A stretch of DNA of 64,000 nucleotides from JBGMEA01 sp964444065 (GCA_964444065.1 CAYUFL010000005.1:10460-74459); one strand, 5' to 3'; numbered from the stretch's first letter, positions 42,729 through 52,581 are shown. A program made the numbers and translations. The notes: generated by a model not told the origin, from the letters alone.

Positions 42729-45248
42729 TCAACATATTTTCTGTTTTATGAGCAATATAATTCCTCCTACTGTTAACAATCCAATGAATAGGATGATAAT
42801 CCAAATTGAAAAACTATTTTCCTGCGTATGATCAAGCGGGGTTTGATTATCATTAATAATCACCGCAAATGAGGTGATTATATTTGTCGAAAAAACAGCA
42901 TTTCCGTTCTCCGCAATTGCGCTGATTGCCCTGATCGGTTCCCCGTCGCATATCATTTGTACCGATTGTCCGTTGTATTTCGGATCAATCGGTACTACCA
43001 GAGTGATCGTACCTGAAATGCTATTTGTCAATGTGATTGATTTGCAGTATAATAATTTATTTTTATTCTGTTGCAGATACGTTCCCAGCAAACGGTTTTG
43101 GTCGATTGCACTTAGATCTGAAACAACGAAAGCGGTTCCCGGAATACACCAACCCGACAGTGTGATGCCGCTTTGATTGTCCGTCAGAATCTGAAATATC
43201 GGACTTGGCGGAACCGATGCTGTGGTGGAAGTAGACAGTGGGTTCTTTGGATTTGTTTTCGTTTCGGTATCGATATTGTTAATCCTAAAATGAATCAGTA
43301 CCGTTCCCGAATAATCGCCGATGCCGCTGACAGTTACCGATGCAGTTCCGGGATTCGTGTTGTTGCTGTACGATACTGTATAGTCAACATTTTCTGTCAG
43401 CGTTGCTGTCCAGTTTGTGACGGACAGAGCCGGTGTGAATGCTGTTCCGGTGTACCGTACATCAACGATTTTACTGCTGTCTATCATTGCGGCAAGTATG
43501 ATTCGCTTGCCGCTTGCATCGTATGTTCCTTTCATGTCTTTCAAAACTGCACCGTCTCCTGTGATTGTGCAGTTTGAAAAGCTTAGTGACGAAAACAGTC
43601 CGCTGCCTACCGATACCAATGTGGCTCCTCCGTATACCTGCAATGTACCTTGAACGGAAGATCCGTAACCAGATCCAATATCGTGCATACCGGTTGCACT
43701 CACCATAGTTTTGCTTCCCGATATCGATATGTCGAGTCCGTTGCCATCGACGGAACCTCCGATGCCGGCACCGAAAATCTCGGTTGATGCGTAATATATC
43801 CAGTCTGGATTAATACTTCCCGAAGCAACGATGGTTCCGCCTGTTATTGTCAGTGTCCCACCATCTCCGCCGATTCCTGCCGAACCATGCTGTCCAGTCG
43901 CAACTACGTATCCCCCGATGATCGATATCGTTCCTGCTGAATGGTTTTTCCCTCCACCAATCCCCGCACCGTATACATCTCCTCTGGTGGGATGTTCCCC
44001 GCCGCTGCCGATTGCCGAAATAGTTCCCCCCGATATGGTGATTGTTCCTCCTGCACCTTCAAGTCCGCCGCCTATACCGCATCCGCCCAGGGCTCCTTGT
44101 GCCGTGATGTCTCCGTTTGAAATCGTAACGTTGACAGTACCGCGTAATCCGCTGCCGATGCCTGCTCCTCCTTTGCCGCCCGTTGCGGTTATTGTACCGC
44201 CGCTGATATTCACATTACCTGTTGTTATGGCGTCATATACGTGTCCCGATCCGATTCCGGCAGCATTGTCGCTTCCTGTTGAAGAGATGATTCCTCCTGA
44301 AATTGATATGATTCCTATATTATGATTCAATGTGCCGCCGCCGATTCCCGCTCCGCCGCATTCTCCTCTGGTGGGATGTTCTCCTCCGCTGCCGATTGCA
44401 GTGACTTCTCCTCCGGTAATGGTAATGGAGTCACAGCCTCCGTACCAACCGCCGCCGATGCCTGCGCCACCTTCAGAACCGGCTGATTTTACGACTCCTC
44501 CCGAGATGGTAATCGCTCCGCTGGTGCCGCCGCTGTGACCGTATTGAACACAGCCGCCGCCGATACCTGCTGCCGCGCATCCGCCGGTTGCATCGATGTT
44601 GCCGCCATCGATGATGATCACACCGCCGCTTCCGCCGTTCCCGCTGGATGAATTGGAACCGCCGCCCCCGATGCCCGCGCCTCCTCCGAATGCGAGGTCA
44701 GATATGTCGGATTCACCGATTGCAATGATGTCGCCTCCCGAAATATGAATATTGCCTGCATCAGTAGCAGTTGCTCCTCCAATTCCGGCTGATGAACAAC
44801 CGCCTTTCGCCGTTAGCTTTCCTGTGCTTGTGCCGCTGACGGTTAAAGAGGATCCTGTCGGAACTTCGAGTCCGGCGTGATCGTCTCCGCTTTCCAGTGT
44901 ATTTTCTCCCAACAGTGTCAGCAGAACGGTTGCGCCGCTCATATCAAATGCACACTTTGTTCCCGCCGAGTCGTCGATGTTTACATTATTCAGTGTGATA
45001 TTTGCGACGACCCCCGAATCGATTTTGATTGTTCGATCTGTAACGATAGTTCCTTCTGTTGTAATCAAATAAGCACCATTTACAGTGATTGTCAAAATTC
45101 CGCTTGCGAACGAATATCCGATACCCGATGTGGGGGAGGAAAGCAGATTGAGAAAAATTTCGGTATCTGCTGCAATGCTGCTTTTGGGAAAAGAAAGAAA
45201 TATCAAGAACATTGCTGTTATTACTGCGGTTATTTTTTTAATCGTCAT
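42729..45248 (-). CDS. Glycine-rich repeat surface protein
   Basis: An 839-residue secreted protein. Residues 1-27 are a signal peptide. About 130-520 holds some fifteen imperfect repeats built on GAGIGGG with VTISGG-type strands, suggesting a right-handed beta-helix. Two near-identical SGGEHPTRG units occur within it. About 580-650 is a bacterial Ig/MBG-like domain (VRYTGTAFTPALSV ... GIGDYSGTVLIHF). A C-terminal membrane segment (about 808-833) ends in KQKIC; there is no LPXTG. It is probably anchored at the membrane and exposed for adhesion or carbohydrate contact. A GGGCGGG ribosome site precedes the ATG. Confidence 0.85.
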   Translation of the reverse strand: MTIKKITAVITAMFLIFLSFPKSSIAADTEIFLNLLSSPTSGIGYSFASGILTITVNGAYLITTEGTIVTDRTIKIDSGVVANITLNNVNIDDSAGTKCAFDMSGATVLLTLLGENTLESGDDHAGLEVPTGSSLTVSGTSTGKLTAKGGCSSAGIGGATATDAGNIHISGGDIIAIGESDISDLAFGGGAGIGGGGSNSSSGNGGSGGVIIIDGGNIDATGGCAAAGIGGGCVQYGHSGGTSGAITISGGVVKSAGSEGGAGIGGGWYGGCDSITITGGEVTAIGSGGEHPTRGECGGAGIGGGTLNHNIGIISISGGIISSTGSDNAAGIGSGHVYDAITTGNVNISGGTITATGGKGGAGIGSGLRGTVNVTISNGDITAQGALGGCGIGGGLEGAGGTITISGGTISAIGSGGEHPTRGDVYGAGIGGGKNHSAGTISIIGGYVVATGQHGSAGIGGDGGTLTITGGTIVASGSINPDWIYYASTEIFGAGIGGSVDGNGLDISISGSKTMVSATGMHDIGSGYGSSVQGTLQVYGGATLVSVGSGLFSSLSFSNCTITGDGAVLKDMKGTYDASGKRIILAAMIDSSKIVDVRYTGTAFTPALSVTNWTATLTENVDYTVSYSNNTNPGTASVTVSGIGDYSGTVLIHFRINNIDTETKTNPKNPLSTSTTASVPPSPIFQILTDNQSGITLSGWCIPGTAFVVSDLSAIDQNRLLGTYLQQNKNKLLYCKSITLTNSISGTITLVVPIDPKYNGQSVQMICDGEPIRAISAIAENGNAVFSTNIITSFAVIINDNQTPLDHTQENSFSIWIIILFIGLLTVGGIILLIKQKIC

Positions 45249-45461
45249 TACGACCCGCCCATCATTTTAATTGCAATTATATATACTCAAATAACTTACC
45301 GTCTATATTCTGACAGAATGAATTATGTTTGTAAAGATTTTTCCTAAATTATAGCAGTCTGCAAATGAAATAATTCCATCGGATACTACAGCATTATAGA
45401 CTTTTTTCTTTTTTGCGCATGACAAGTAAGACAGTTCGAATTTATCTTGTTGAAAAGTAAA
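45249..45461. other. Upstream region of the surface protein gene
   Basis: AT-rich. It includes the 13-base palindrome ATTCTGACAGAAT (45307-45319), a possible regulator site for the leftward surface protein gene. No gene seen. Confidence 0.4.
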
Positions 45462-45515
45462 AAAGAAACCATCCGATTTACATGCCGAAACAGTATCATC
45501 GAAAAAGGTTTCTTT
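45462..45515 (-). terminator. Terminator after the SPFH gene
   Basis: Nine-base arms AAAGAAACC/GGTTTCTTT; on the minus strand the second arm runs into six T. Confidence 0.7.
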
Positions 45516-45574
45516 ATTTTGTTTTGTTATAAAAAGTGCATGATGTACTTGCTACTATATCGTTTTGCAGAATA

Positions 45575-46444
45575 TTATGATTTCGGTTTATCGATCGGAA
45601 GCACTCCGGCCAATTCGCCTATGACGTTGATCAGTTCTGCGTTGGAAGGAACAACAATTTTGGCATTGTTTTGGAGTGCGATTTCGGTGGTCTGCAATTT
45701 TCGCATCATCTGCGCGTTACCAACAAAATACATATCGGCAGCTTCATTGACCAGTTTGATATATTGCGCTTCACCTTCGGCTTCCAGAATTTTAGCCTGC
45801 TTGATTCCTTCTGCTTTTTTGATTTCCGCACGTTTGATCCCATCCGCGGTGGTTTCCGCTGCCGTTGCGAAGTCGATTGCGGCAACCTTTTCATTTTCGG
45901 CTTTGACGACTTTGTTCATCGTTTCCTGCACGTCTTTCGGCGGATCGATTTCCTTGAGTTCTGTTCGAACGATATCGATGCCCCATTTGTCAGTCTCACT
46001 GCGCAGTGTCTGCTGCAAATCGGTGTTGATCTTGCCGCGTTCGCTGTTGGCTGATTTCAAGGTCATGGTACCGATGATATTTCGGAGTGTTGTACGTGCC
46101 AGATTGATAATCTGATACTGATAATTATTGACATTATAAACGGAATTTTTGACACTTTCCACATCCGGTCGGACTTTGAAATAGACCTGCGCATCAACGG
46201 TTGCGTTCAGGTTGTCATTGGTGATGATCACCTGAGGATCGGCATTGAACATCTGTTCCGTGATATTCACCAAATATAATTTTTGGATACCAGGGAAAAC
46301 CCAGTTGAATCCGGGTTCCGCATATCTGGAATATTTTCCGAATGTTTCGACGAGTCCGCGGGTTGTCGGACGCACAATCTTGATTCCCGATAAAAATAGG
46401 GCAATCACGACAGCAACAATTGCAATAATGAAATAAATAGTCAT
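45575..46444 (-). CDS. SPFH/band-7 membrane protein (QmcA/slipin type)
   Basis: A 289-residue protein. Residues 3-24 are a single membrane anchor, followed by the SPFH domain (PTTRGLVETFGKYSRYAEPG; LARTTLRNIIGTMTL) and a charged coiled coil (about 190-245; EGIKQAKILEAEGEA). The family forms oligomers at membrane microdomains and modulates proteases such as FtsH. The typical partner NfeD-like gene is not adjacent. A GGAGGGG site precedes the ATG. Confidence 0.92.
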   Translation of the reverse strand: MTIYFIIAIVAVVIALFLSGIKIVRPTTRGLVETFGKYSRYAEPGFNWVFPGIQKLYLVNITEQMFNADPQVIITNDNLNATVDAQVYFKVRPDVESVKNSVYNVNNYQYQIINLARTTLRNIIGTMTLKSANSERGKINTDLQQTLRSETDKWGIDIVRTELKEIDPPKDVQETMNKVVKAENEKVAAIDFATAAETTADGIKRAEIKKAEGIKQAKILEAEGEAQYIKLVNEAADMYFVGNAQMMRKLQTTEIALQNNAKIVVPSNAELINVIGELAGVLPIDKPKS

Positions 46445-46775
46445 ACTAATCCCCTCCCTACGATACTGTTTGCGTATCGAATGTCTCAGCAGTTATGCCG
46501 ATGCGTTCAGTATAACAAAATTGCGGGTCAAAATACAGATCATTACGGGTAAATTCGAGATTTGTTATCATAAAAAATATTATAAAAATGATATGATAAT
46601 ATCAATACTCAAAAGCTTGTATTTGTGCTATGATTTTGTTATAGATTATGAAAGTTTACTGCATGCTGAAAATCCATCGGACGCACGCGGGCAATGCTGC
46701 GGGAAGTGTATCGTCGTTCGGGATACGATAGGCGACAATCATGGGCAAAAAATATATTCAATCAGGAGAATGATA

Positions 46776-47264
46776 TTGAAAGATTTTTTTGATGAGGAGA
46801 AAACGACTGCGGTTCCCAAAGAAAAAGACGTTCAAGCATGCGAGGTTTCGTCCTGCATGAAACGAGATTTCACCTCAAAACAGTACATAATTATGCTTGG
46901 CACAATGCTTCCTGCTGTCGTGTTCGGCGGTATCGGATTGTTTCGGTATGCTTCGTGGGCACCGGCAGTATGGGTGCTTTCTTTGGGCGGATATTTTACA
47001 TATCTTGCAATTCGACTGGTGGGCAGTCGTGAAGAAAAAATTGACAGTTTGAGACTCAGATCACTGAGCGAAGCCAAAAAAGCAGTCTTGTTTTTCGGTA
47101 TGGTTGTCAACGCATTATTGCCTGCCTTCTTTATGATTCTTGCGCAGGATGATCTGTTTTTGGTGCTGTATACCCTCTGTCTGATCGTGGGGATGGCTGT
47201 GCCTTCGTCTTATCTTTGCCGTTGTATGGGGGAATGCCGGGGGAATCGGAAGGATGAGGAGTAA
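46776..47264 (+). CDS. Small four-helix membrane protein of unknown function
   Basis: About 162 residues. An acidic N-terminus with two cysteines (VQACEVSSC) is followed by about four hydrophobic segments (from YIIMLGTMLPAVVFGGIGLF onward) and a cysteine-containing tail (YLCRCMGECRGN). The frame is open back to 46470, but that part is not protein-like. AGGAGA (46764-46769) places the start at TTG 46776; the ATG at 46770 is too close. I do not recognise the family. Confidence 0.6.
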   Translation: MKDFFDEEKTTAVPKEKDVQACEVSSCMKRDFTSKQYIIMLGTMLPAVVFGGIGLFRYASWAPAVWVLSLGGYFTYLAIRLVGSREEKIDSLRLRSLSEAKKAVLFFGMVVNALLPAFFMILAQDDLFLVLYTLCLIVGMAVPSSYLCRCMGECRGNRKDEE

Positions 47265-47442
47265 TGCGTGCTGATTCAGTGGGTTTTGGTAATATGTAAT
47301 GATCAAACGACTGTCGGTTATCGAAATAAATCGATTAAATTTCACCATAATTAATTTGTTTTTTGTTGCAATTATCACGTCAATTATCTCAACAAGGTGT
47401 ATACTGTGCTTAGAATGAATTCAATGAAACGAGGGTATAAAA

Positions 47443-48306
47443 ATGAGAATTGCAGATATTTTTGACGAAAGAATGAGTTTTTCTTTCGAAGTCTTCCCGC
47501 CGAAAGCGGATCAGCCGATGGAGCCGCTTCTCGATGTAATGAACAAGTTGTATGGCTTTAAACCGGACTTTATCAGTTGTACATACGGCGCAGGCGGATC
47601 AAACAAAGGACGCAACACCGAAGTATGCGGCGCGATCAAGAACTCGGATGTGGAATGCATGACGCACTTTACCTGCATCGGGAACACGAAAGCAGACATC
47701 AAAACGTACCTGAAAGAATATCTCGATATGGGTATAGAAAATATTCTCGCCATGCGCGGCGATCTACCCGCAGGTTGGGAAGGCACACGCGGCGATTTCA
47801 GCTATGCGAACGATCTGATTTCTTTTATCAGCGAAGAATTTCCGCAGTTCTGTATTTCGGCGGCATGCTACCCCGAAAAACATATCCAAAGCAGTTCCAT
47901 GACAGCGGATATTGCGCATCTGCGCGTAAAACAGGATTCCGGCACTTCCTTCCTGATGAGTCAGCTTTGCTACGATGTGGAACAATATGAATTCTGGGTC
48001 GAGCAGATTCGTGCTGCGGGTATCTTCCTGCCTGTTGTGATGGGTATCATGCCCGTACTTTCGAAGAATGCCACCATCCGCATGACACTTTCCAACGGAT
48101 GCTCCATCCCGAAAGATCTCGCGGAACTGATCGGTAAATACGGCGATAATGACGCGGATTATAAAAAAGCAGGCATCGAATATACGGCGAACCTCATCCA
48201 CCGATATATGAACGCAGGCATTGAAGGGTTGCACATGTATGCGCTCAACAAATACGATGACATTGCGGAAATCTTAAACATGTCGGGTATCCGTACCGAT
48301 AAATAA
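47443..48306 (+). CDS. metF: 5,10-methylenetetrahydrofolate reductase
   Basis: A 287-residue MetF enzyme, which reduces methylenetetrahydrofolate to methyltetrahydrofolate for methionine synthesis or the Wood-Ljungdahl methyl branch. Signatures: SFEVFPPKAD with the active-site Glu, SCTYGAGGS, THFTCIG, NILAMRGDLP and SQLCYDVEQYEFW. Length is typical (about 290). No methionine synthase or zinc-partner MetV gene is adjacent, and no S-box or other methionine riboswitch is visible upstream. A terminator follows. Confidence 0.95.
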   Translation: MRIADIFDERMSFSFEVFPPKADQPMEPLLDVMNKLYGFKPDFISCTYGAGGSNKGRNTEVCGAIKNSDVECMTHFTCIGNTKADIKTYLKEYLDMGIENILAMRGDLPAGWEGTRGDFSYANDLISFISEEFPQFCISAACYPEKHIQSSSMTADIAHLRVKQDSGTSFLMSQLCYDVEQYEFWVEQIRAAGIFLPVVMGIMPVLSKNATIRMTLSNGCSIPKDLAELIGKYGDNDADYKKAGIEYTANLIHRYMNAGIEGLHMYALNKYDDIAEILNMSGIRTDK

Positions 48307-48318
48307 GCAGTGTATGCA

Positions 48319-48350
48319 AACAGACGGTTTTTCTGCCGTCTGTTTTTCTT
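48319..48350 (+). terminator. Terminator after metF
   Basis: Stem AACAGACGG/CCGTCTGTT with an eight-base loop and T run. Confidence 0.88.
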
Positions 48351-48369
48351 TATACGAATTAATATTACA

Positions 48370-48398
48370 TTGTAATCATACAATATTTATGTTACAAT
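48370..48398 (+). promoter_or_regulatory. Promoter of the short PAS-GGDEF gene
   Basis: TTGTAA (48370-48375), 17-base spacer, TACAAT (48393-48398). Confidence 0.65.
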
Positions 48399-48444
48399 AC
48401 CATTACAAAATGAATAATAAGGATGACTGCACGGAGGTTTCTTG

Positions 48445-49314
48445 ATGATAAGCAATGATCAATATCGACTGATTGTCGAATCCTCACCGAATATGATTTG
48501 GAGAGCGAATCTGACCACAGAATGTGATTATTTTAATAGAACATGGCTTGCATTTACAGGCAGAACGTTTGAACAGGAACTCGGGTTCGGATGGGCGCAA
48601 GGGGTGCATCCCGATGACTACGACAGGTGTGTCAAGATCTATCTTGATCATTTTGAAAAGAGAATGGCGTTTGAAATGGATTATCGGCTGAAGCGCTACG
48701 ACGGACAATACCGCTGGATCAATGATCGCGGTGTGCCGTTTTACGACGACAATGGTATTTTCTACGGATATATCGGCAGCTGCATGGATGTGACCGAGAA
48801 AATTGAGGGACAGCAGATGAAAGAGATGGCACAAAACGACGCGCTCTGCCATACTTACAATCGGCAATATGCACATCAGCTGATGAATGAAATGTTCAAT
48901 GCCGCAAAAGAAACACATCAGCCATTGAGTGTTCTGATGATGGATATCGACGGATTTAAAAATGTCAACGATACTTACGGACATATCGCAGGCGATATTG
49001 TGCTTGCACGTGCAGCGGATTTGATCGGATTGCAGCTCAGAGACGGCGATGTGATGGGTCGGTACGGCGGAGACGAATTCTTTGTGTGCATTCAAAACGC
49101 GGATGCGTCCGCGTCTTCGGCAATCGCGAAACGAATTTTGGAAGCAGTATCTTCAACTGAAGTTCCAATCGGAGAAAACAAGTCTATCAGAGTGACGCTC
49201 AGCGTCGGAATCAAACAGATGGGAAACGAATCCACTTTGGATGAATTGATCAACAAGGCAGACAAAATGTTGTATGACGCAAAACATCAGGGGAAGAATC
49301 GCGTTGTGTTTTAG
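48445..49314 (+). CDS. PAS-GGDEF diguanylate cyclase
   Basis: A 289-residue cytoplasmic protein with one PAS domain (residues about 8-120; SSPNMIWRANLTTE, WAQGVHPDDYDRC, YIGSCMDVTE) and a GGDEF domain (about 130-289; DIDGFKNVNDTYGH, GRYGGDEFFV intact). It should synthesise cyclic di-GMP in response to a ligand, redox or partner signal at the PAS domain. The ATG at 48445 has GGAGG 7 bases upstream; the preceding TTG is in frame but too close. It stands alone with its own promoter and terminator. Confidence 0.93.
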   Translation: MISNDQYRLIVESSPNMIWRANLTTECDYFNRTWLAFTGRTFEQELGFGWAQGVHPDDYDRCVKIYLDHFEKRMAFEMDYRLKRYDGQYRWINDRGVPFYDDNGIFYGYIGSCMDVTEKIEGQQMKEMAQNDALCHTYNRQYAHQLMNEMFNAAKETHQPLSVLMMDIDGFKNVNDTYGHIAGDIVLARAADLIGLQLRDGDVMGRYGGDEFFVCIQNADASASSAIAKRILEAVSSTEVPIGENKSIRVTLSVGIKQMGNESTLDELINKADKMLYDAKHQGKNRVVF

Positions 49315-49327
49315 TATTTCTGAGAAT

Positions 49328-49350
49328 AGCACCCTTCGGGGTGTTTTTTA
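49328..49350 (+). terminator. Terminator after the short PAS-GGDEF gene
   Basis: Stem CACCC-TTCG-GGGTG with a UUCG-type tetraloop and six T. Confidence 0.9.
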
Positions 49351-49530
49351 TTGTATGAATCTAATTTCGTCTCAATTCATTTTGCAAAAACGTGGTATAA
49401 TTAATAAAAATGCGGTAAATAAAACTTCTGTATCGCTGTCAGATTCCATAACAAATAACAACAGTAAGCAAAACATCCCCGATTCGACAGTCATTCAGAG
49501 TCTAGTGAGATCAATACGGAAGAGATGAAT

Positions 49531-50871
49531 ATGAATGATATTGACATTTACGGATTGACCGGTGAAATCGTGCGACCGAATGAGCCGAATTATGATGCGG
49601 CAAGGCTGCATTGGAATCGCGCAGTCAATCAATATCCTGATTTGATCGTATTTTGTCTGAACCAAACAGACATCACAAACGCCCTCCGCTGGGCAAAAAA
49701 TAATCACTTTGTGTTTCGTATCAGAAGCGGCAGGCACCATTATGAAGGTTATTCGACAGGCGATCAAGTATTGGTTATCGATGTCAGTCGGATGAACACG
49801 ATTGCGATGCACGACGGAATGCTTCAAATCGAATGCGGCGCAAACAATCGTGAAGTGTATGACTTTCTGTCGGTGTCCGGTATTCCATTTCCCGGCGGAG
49901 ATTGCCCGACGGTGGGGGTCTGCGGATTTGCCCTTGGCGGCGGATGGGGGTTGTCATGCAGGAAAATGGGGTTGGGCTGTGACAGTATGACGGAACTGGA
50001 GCTGATCGATTGCGACGGCAATCTGCTGATTGTCAATGCAGAAAACCATGCCGATCTTTTTTGGGCATGCAGAGGTGCGGGTGGCGGAAATTTCGGGGTT
50101 GTTGTTTCGATGACGTTTGCATTGCCCGAAAAAGCAGATCAAATTTGTTATATCGAGTTAAAATGCGCCGATGTCGGCATGGAGAAACAAGCACAATTTT
50201 TGCTTTTATGGCAAAGCTGGCTGTCGGATGCCGATGAACGGATCACGATGATCGCAAAAATTTACCGCTCGCCCAAAGAAGATTGCGCAATCAGCGGAAA
50301 AGCTTTTTTTTACGGCACTCCGCAGGAAGCCGAAATGATTCTCCGCCCGTTTCGAGAAATAGACGGACTTGTCCTGCATATGAGCCAAATGACATTTCAT
50401 GAAGCGATTACGATCATTCAGGACAATCATGCCGATTTCGAAACATTCCAATCAACAGGGCGTTTTGTGAGTAAACCGCTGAATGATGCCCAAGCAATGC
50501 AAATTGTCACTTTGCTGCAGGATATTCCCCAAGGCTCGGTGTATTCGGCGCTGACTTTGTACGCACTGGGCGGTAAAGTTGGAGAAATACAATCCGATGA
50601 AACCGCATTTTTCTATCGGGATGCCGACTATATCATCAGTATTCAATCTCAGTGGACGCACGAACAGGAAGCGCAATCAAACAAAAATTGGGTGAGCAAG
50701 CAGTTTTGTTCCCTTAAAAGCATCACACAAGGTTCTTACATTAACTTTCCGTACTGCGGTCTTGAAAATTCCATGCAGGAATATTACGGAGAAAATGCAG
50801 ATCACCTCAGAATGATAAAAAAGAAATACGATCCGAACGGTTTTTTCAGTTTTCCGCAGAGTATTCGTTGA
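49531..50871 (+). CDS. Berberine-bridge-type FAD oxidoreductase with bicovalent flavin
   Basis: A 446-residue FAD-linked oxidase of the PCMH/BBE family. The two residues that bind FAD covalently are visible: the His in RSGRHHYEGYS (about residue 72) and the Cys in GGDCPTVGVCGFALGGG (about residue 131). The C-terminal BBE element YYGENADHLRMIKKKYDPNG is present. Members oxidise sugars, alcohols or alkaloid-like compounds, often with oxygen, which is interesting in a likely anaerobe. ATG 49531 fits GGAAGAG better than ATG 49525. An iron-sulfur protein gene follows after 64 bases. Confidence 0.88.
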   Translation: MNDIDIYGLTGEIVRPNEPNYDAARLHWNRAVNQYPDLIVFCLNQTDITNALRWAKNNHFVFRIRSGRHHYEGYSTGDQVLVIDVSRMNTIAMHDGMLQIECGANNREVYDFLSVSGIPFPGGDCPTVGVCGFALGGGWGLSCRKMGLGCDSMTELELIDCDGNLLIVNAENHADLFWACRGAGGGNFGVVVSMTFALPEKADQICYIELKCADVGMEKQAQFLLLWQSWLSDADERITMIAKIYRSPKEDCAISGKAFFYGTPQEAEMILRPFREIDGLVLHMSQMTFHEAITIIQDNHADFETFQSTGRFVSKPLNDAQAMQIVTLLQDIPQGSVYSALTLYALGGKVGEIQSDETAFFYRDADYIISIQSQWTHEQEAQSNKNWVSKQFCSLKSITQGSYINFPYCGLENSMQEYYGENADHLRMIKKKYDPNGFFSFPQSIR

Positions 50872-50935
50872 CCAAGCGTAATTCAGATGAATCTAAAGGA
50901 AGCGAATCGGAAGTATCTTGATAAAAGGAGTTGGA

Positions 50936-51724
50936 ATGAATATCCAAATCATACAGAGCAAAGCAGAAGAATTACTGCAATTATCAGAAATAAATCGCAT
51001 CAATAATCGCTTTGATGCATATGCAGCACCGATTATTGCAGTTGCGTCCGCCGAGGATCCTTTGTTTGACGAACTGTGCAAGCAGGGCGTTGTCGGTGCG
51101 CATTTCCGTAAACCCGATTTTTGGCTGCCTGATGCAAAAAGCGTCATCAGCATCTTTTTTCCGATTACCGATGCAGTGAAAGAATCCAACTGCACCGAGC
51201 CGAAAGAGCCGTCTTCGGAATGGCTGTATGCGCGGTATGAAGGGCAGCAAATGATCAATGAAATCACCCGGGATTTGGCAGAATCGATTCAACGGAATGG
51301 ATACCATGCCGTTGTGCCGGGTCTGGACAGCCGTTTTTGCGCGGCGGGTCCGAAAGACAGAGGATTCGGCACGTTCACAAGCAACTGGTCGGAGCGGCAT
51401 ATTGCTTACATCAGCGGGCACGGCACGTTCGGTTTATCGAAAGGACTGATTACCAAAAGCGGTATCGCAGGAAGATTTTCCAGTATCATTACGGATCTGC
51501 TTCTGCCCCCGACGCAGAGAACGTATACCGAACTGTACGAATACTGCAACAAATGCGGTGCATGTATTGCCAGCTGTCCCGTCGATGCGATCAGTATGGA
51601 ATCGGGGAAAGCGCATTTACCGTGCTCTGATTTTATCGATCAGATTCAGGAAAAGTATGACCCGAAATACGGATGCGGGAAATGTCAGTGCGGCGTGCCG
51701 TGCGCATCGAAAATACCGAAATAA
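50936..51724 (+). CDS. QueG-related 4Fe-4S protein
   Basis: A 262-residue protein related to epoxyqueuosine reductase (COG1600). It keeps a C-terminal ferredoxin region with CNKCGACIASCPVDAI near residue 203 and a second cysteine group CGKCQCGVPC. The N-terminal part (DAKSVISIFFPITDAV) resembles the corrinoid-binding half of QueG. It is shorter than QueG (about 310-380), so it may be a divergent reductase rather than the tRNA enzyme. ATG 50936 has AAGGAG upstream; an earlier in-frame codon at 50918 does not. Confidence 0.75.
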   Translation: MNIQIIQSKAEELLQLSEINRINNRFDAYAAPIIAVASAEDPLFDELCKQGVVGAHFRKPDFWLPDAKSVISIFFPITDAVKESNCTEPKEPSSEWLYARYEGQQMINEITRDLAESIQRNGYHAVVPGLDSRFCAAGPKDRGFGTFTSNWSERHIAYISGHGTFGLSKGLITKSGIAGRFSSIITDLLLPPTQRTYTELYEYCNKCGACIASCPVDAISMESGKAHLPCSDFIDQIQEKYDPKYGCGKCQCGVPCASKIPK

Positions 51725-51747
51725 CAATTGGTATATTGCCTAGAAAG

Positions 51748-51792
51748 AATAGAATAAATATTGTATAATAACCTATAATATTTTATTCTATT
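51748..51792. repeat. Long AT-rich inverted repeat in the NAT promoter region
   Basis: Arms AATAGAATAAATATT (51748-51762) and AATATTTTATTCTATT (51777-51792), complementary except for one extra T, surround TATAAT (51764-51769). It could be an operator or a transcribed hairpin just before the N-acetyltransferase gene. Confidence 0.6.
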
Positions 51793-51816
51793 GTCATTTT
51801 ATATCAGGAGGGAATC

Positions 51817-52581
51817 ATGTCAGAAACACCCATGAATCTAAAGGCTTATTTTGAGCGAATCGGGTACAGCGGAAACGGGGAACCGACTGCAGAAACACTG
51901 AGGGAACTGCAAACGGGGCATGTTTTTCATATCCCGTTTGAAAATCTCGATGTGCTTGAAGGTAAACGGATTTCACTCGAACCATCCGATTTATTTCAAA
52001 AGCTTGTCACCAACAAACGCGGCGGATACTGTTTTGAAATGAACGGATTATTTTCGTATGTTTTGGAACAGCTTGGTTTTCCCGTGCGACCACTGCTGGC
52101 TCGCGTGTGGAGGGGAGACAGCGGTTACGGCGCGAAAACCCATCAGGTACTGCTGGTTACGGCTGGCGGAAAAGAATGGCTCTGCGATGTTGGCTTCGGC
52201 GGGAACGGACTGTTGGAACCGCTGCTGTTCGAAATCGGAAAAGAACAGAAACAGTATTTTCTGAACTGTCGTATTATGGAAGAACCTCTCGTGAACGGAT
52301 ACGTATATCAGTGCATGATTGACGGAGAATTCAAAAATGTTTACGCCTTTACGCTTGAGCCTTGTACCCGCGCGGACTACGAACTGTCGAACCATTACAC
52401 TTCAACGCATTCGGATTCTCGTTTCACGCAGTTGCTTACCGTTGTGATCCCGAATCAAAACGGCAGGATCTCGATCTTTGACAGACAGCTTAAAATGATT
52501 GAAGGTGAGAGCGTTAAGGAAATTACGCTGGAGACCGATGCTGATCGTAAGCAGGCACTTTCCGATTATTTTAATCTCTGA
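51817..52581 (+). CDS. nat: Arylamine N-acetyltransferase
   Basis: A 254-residue arylamine/hydrazine N-acetyltransferase that transfers acetyl from acetyl-CoA to aromatic amines. The catalytic triad is complete: Cys72 in RGGYCFE, His109 in KTHQVLL and Asp124 in CDVGFGG, at positions matching known NATs (69, 107, 122). The HIPFENLDV block is also present. AGGAGGG lies before the ATG. It is monocistronic, with an AT-rich inverted repeat in front. Confidence 0.95.
   Translation: MSETPMNLKAYFERIGYSGNGEPTAETLRELQTGHVFHIPFENLDVLEGKRISLEPSDLFQKLVTNKRGGYCFEMNGLFSYVLEQLGFPVRPLLARVWRGDSGYGAKTHQVLLVTAGGKEWLCDVGFGGNGLLEPLLFEIGKEQKQYFLNCRIMEEPLVNGYVYQCMIDGEFKNVYAFTLEPCTRADYELSNHYTSTHSDSRFTQLLTVVIPNQNGRISIFDRQLKMIEGESVKEITLETDADRKQALSDYFNL

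Noticed and set aside
46470..46775. N-terminal extension of the small membrane protein
   Set aside because: Open frame only; not protein-like, no ribosome site, while AGGAGA lies directly before TTG 46776.
47265..47442. Possible S-box or other methionine-linked riboswitch before metF
   Set aside because: No conserved S-box core or terminator hairpin was found; the region is AT-rich with an ordinary ribosome site.
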